The notes beneath the pieces were generated by a model that had not been told where the DNA came from, did no database searches, and was given only the letters and a program-made list of their open reading frames with translations. DNA of 64,000 nucleotides from Desulfobacterales bacterium (lineage in GTDB: Bacteria > Desulfobacterota > Desulfobacteria > Desulfobacterales > SpSt-501): positions 42,487 to 106,486 of the forward strand of contig JAUQXK010000116.1 of assembly GCA_030834695.1 (NCBI GenBank), written 5' to 3'. Numbering within the stretch: position 1 is the first letter of the stretch; each line of letters starts with the position of its first letter. A program made the translations under genes and the position numbers. Of the stretch, positions 63,241 through 64,000 are shown piece after piece.

Positions 63241-63741
63241 GTGAGAAAAATTCTCGCTCTTATCGACGGGACCAGCATCTGGGTCGGCAAAGTGACCAGT
63301 ATCCTGTCGCTGGTGGTGGCGTTCATCATCTTTTATGAAATTTTCATGCGCGAGGTGCTGGTCAAGCCCACGGTGTGGGTGGCCGAGGGCACGGTTTTCG
63401 GCTGCGGCCTGCTCTATCTCCTGGGCGGAGCCTGGACGCTCAAGCAGGACGGCCATGTGCGGGTGGACATGCTCTACCACGGCCTTTCGAGGCGGGGCAA
63501 AGCCATCATCGATTGCCTGACCTACTTTGCCTTCCTGCTCTATATTACAGTCATGATCTGGGCCTCCTGGCAATACATGGAGCAGTCCATCGCGGTGCGG
63601 GAAACCACCATGAGCCCCTGGGACCCGGTCATCTGGCCGTTCAAGATCGCCCTGGTGGTGGCCCTTATCCTGCTGCTTCTGCAGCAGACCGCCAAGTTCG
63701 TGCGCGACCTCTACTACATTGCGAAGGGTGAAGAGCTGTGA
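63241..63741 (+). CDS. dctQ: TRAP transporter small membrane subunit, DctQ family
   Basis: 166 residues from GTG 63241. Four TM segments; the third lies in the second half (ALIDGTSIWVGKVTSILSLV start, FYEIFMREVLVKPTVWVAEG with the family's WxxE, DGHVRVDMLY, WPFKIALVVALILLLLQQ). It lies 55 nt after dctP and overlaps dctM by 4 nt. Confidence 0.9.
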   Translation: MRKILALIDGTSIWVGKVTSILSLVVAFIIFYEIFMREVLVKPTVWVAEGTVFGCGLLYLLGGAWTLKQDGHVRVDMLYHGLSRRGKAIIDCLTYFAFLLYITVMIWASWQYMEQSIAVRETTMSPWDPVIWPFKIALVVALILLLLQQTAKFVRDLYYIAKGEEL

Positions 63742-64000
63742 GCATCGAGTGGATCAGTATCGTCATCGTGGTGGCCATGGTGGGGCTCATGGCCATGGGG
63801 CTGCCGCTTGCTTGGTCCATCGGCGCGACGGCGGTCGGCCTGGTTCTGCTGAAATTCGACCCGAGCGTCATGTTCATGCTGGTGTCGCGGGTCTTCGACA
63901 TGAGCATGAACTACACTCTGATGTCGGTGCCGCTGTTCGTGCTCATGGCCGGGCTTCTGCAGCGGGCGGGCATCGCCGACCAGCTCTTTCGGGCCGTGAA
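63738..64000 (+). CDS. dctM: TRAP transporter large membrane subunit, DctM family, N-terminal fragment
   Basis: A frame from GTG 63738 (GTGA overlap with dctQ) runs off the right edge after about 87 codons. Hydrophobic segments MVGLMAMGLPLAWSIGATAV and YTLMSVPLFVLMAGLLQRAG are typical of the DctM N-terminus, including the MSVPLFVLMA stretch. It is the channel-forming subunit of the sodium-driven TRAP transporter. Confidence 0.88.
   Translation, partial: MSIEWISIVIVVAMVGLMAMGLPLAWSIGATAVGLVLLKFDPSVMFMLVSRVFDMSMNYTLMSVPLFVLMAGLLQRAGIADQLFRAV

Noticed and set aside
1..64000. tRNA, rRNA, CRISPR, prophage or insertion sequence
   Set aside because: No T-loop-like GGTTCGAATCC in a cloverleaf context, no regular short repeats with spacers, and no transposase, integrase or phage structural gene were seen by eye; a tRNAscan or covariance-model run would be needed to exclude small RNAs.

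Overview
The window looks like a chromosomal segment from an anaerobic, Gram-negative, flagellated bacterium of the Desulfobacterota (former Deltaproteobacteria). This is inferred from content, not from a search. Pointers are high GC, a two-CW-type cysteine motif protein, LutABC, a TRAP carboxylate transporter, an XDH-family hydroxylase next to a 6-hydroxynicotinate-reductase-like iron-sulfur protein, FlgM/MotA, Lgt and a peroxiredoxin whose catalytic cysteine codon is UGA (selenocysteine). No rRNA, tRNA, CRISPR array, prophage or insertion sequence was seen.

Layout. 1-2.9 kb (minus strand): the start of motA, then an operon of an XRE/two-CW protein, metX, metW and a MOSC protein. 2.9-9.4 kb: a membrane metallophosphoesterase, a zinc-finger/J-domain protein, and an ABC importer (ATPase, permease, THI5-type binding lipoprotein) that runs into ilvD. 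9.6-14.8 kb: a SpoIIE-type phosphatase, lgt, a tyrosine phosphatase and a GGDEF protein with an upstream mini-ORF. 14.9-18 kb: lutABC. 18-26 kb: an Ada-type methyltransferase, a HAD-like protein, the Sec-peroxiredoxin, a Gate-domain membrane protein, a cNMP-binding/PilZ protein, an M23-like protein, a lytic transglycosylase and a YpfJ-type metalloprotease. 26-31.7 kb: a complete dipeptide-type ABC importer (dppABCDF-like). 31.7-41 kb: an FAD oxidoreductase with recX, flgM behind a consensus sigma-28 promoter, sppA, mtgA, hsp20, a possible double ribbon-helix-helix protein and a second SpoIIE phosphatase.

41-54 kb is the most distinctive part. It is a catabolic locus with a LarA-like protein, DUF1185, UPF0280, a 6-hydroxynicotinate-reductase-like protein, an enamidase-like amidohydrolase, an MmsA-like CoA-acylating aldehyde dehydrogenase, a FadR-type GntR regulator, and a three-subunit molybdenum hydroxylase. 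A BrnT/BrnA module and an orphan HicB sit in the middle. Together the enzymes fit anaerobic breakdown of nicotinate or a similar N-heterocycle: hydroxylation, ring reduction, ring opening to a 2-formyl dicarboxylate, then possibly CoA-dependent oxidative decarboxylation to an acyl-CoA such as glutaryl-CoA. The last step is my inference and would differ from the known Eubacterium barkeri route.

54-64 kb: NfeD and slipin, a GNAT protein, an HtrA protease, a Dus enzyme, a DHA2-type MFS exporter, an HD-domain protein with a terminator-like hairpin in its leader, an inositol-phosphatase-fold protein with altered catalytic residues, and the start of a TRAP transporter behind a palindromic operator-like promoter. 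The window cuts off motA at its left edge and dctM at its right edge.
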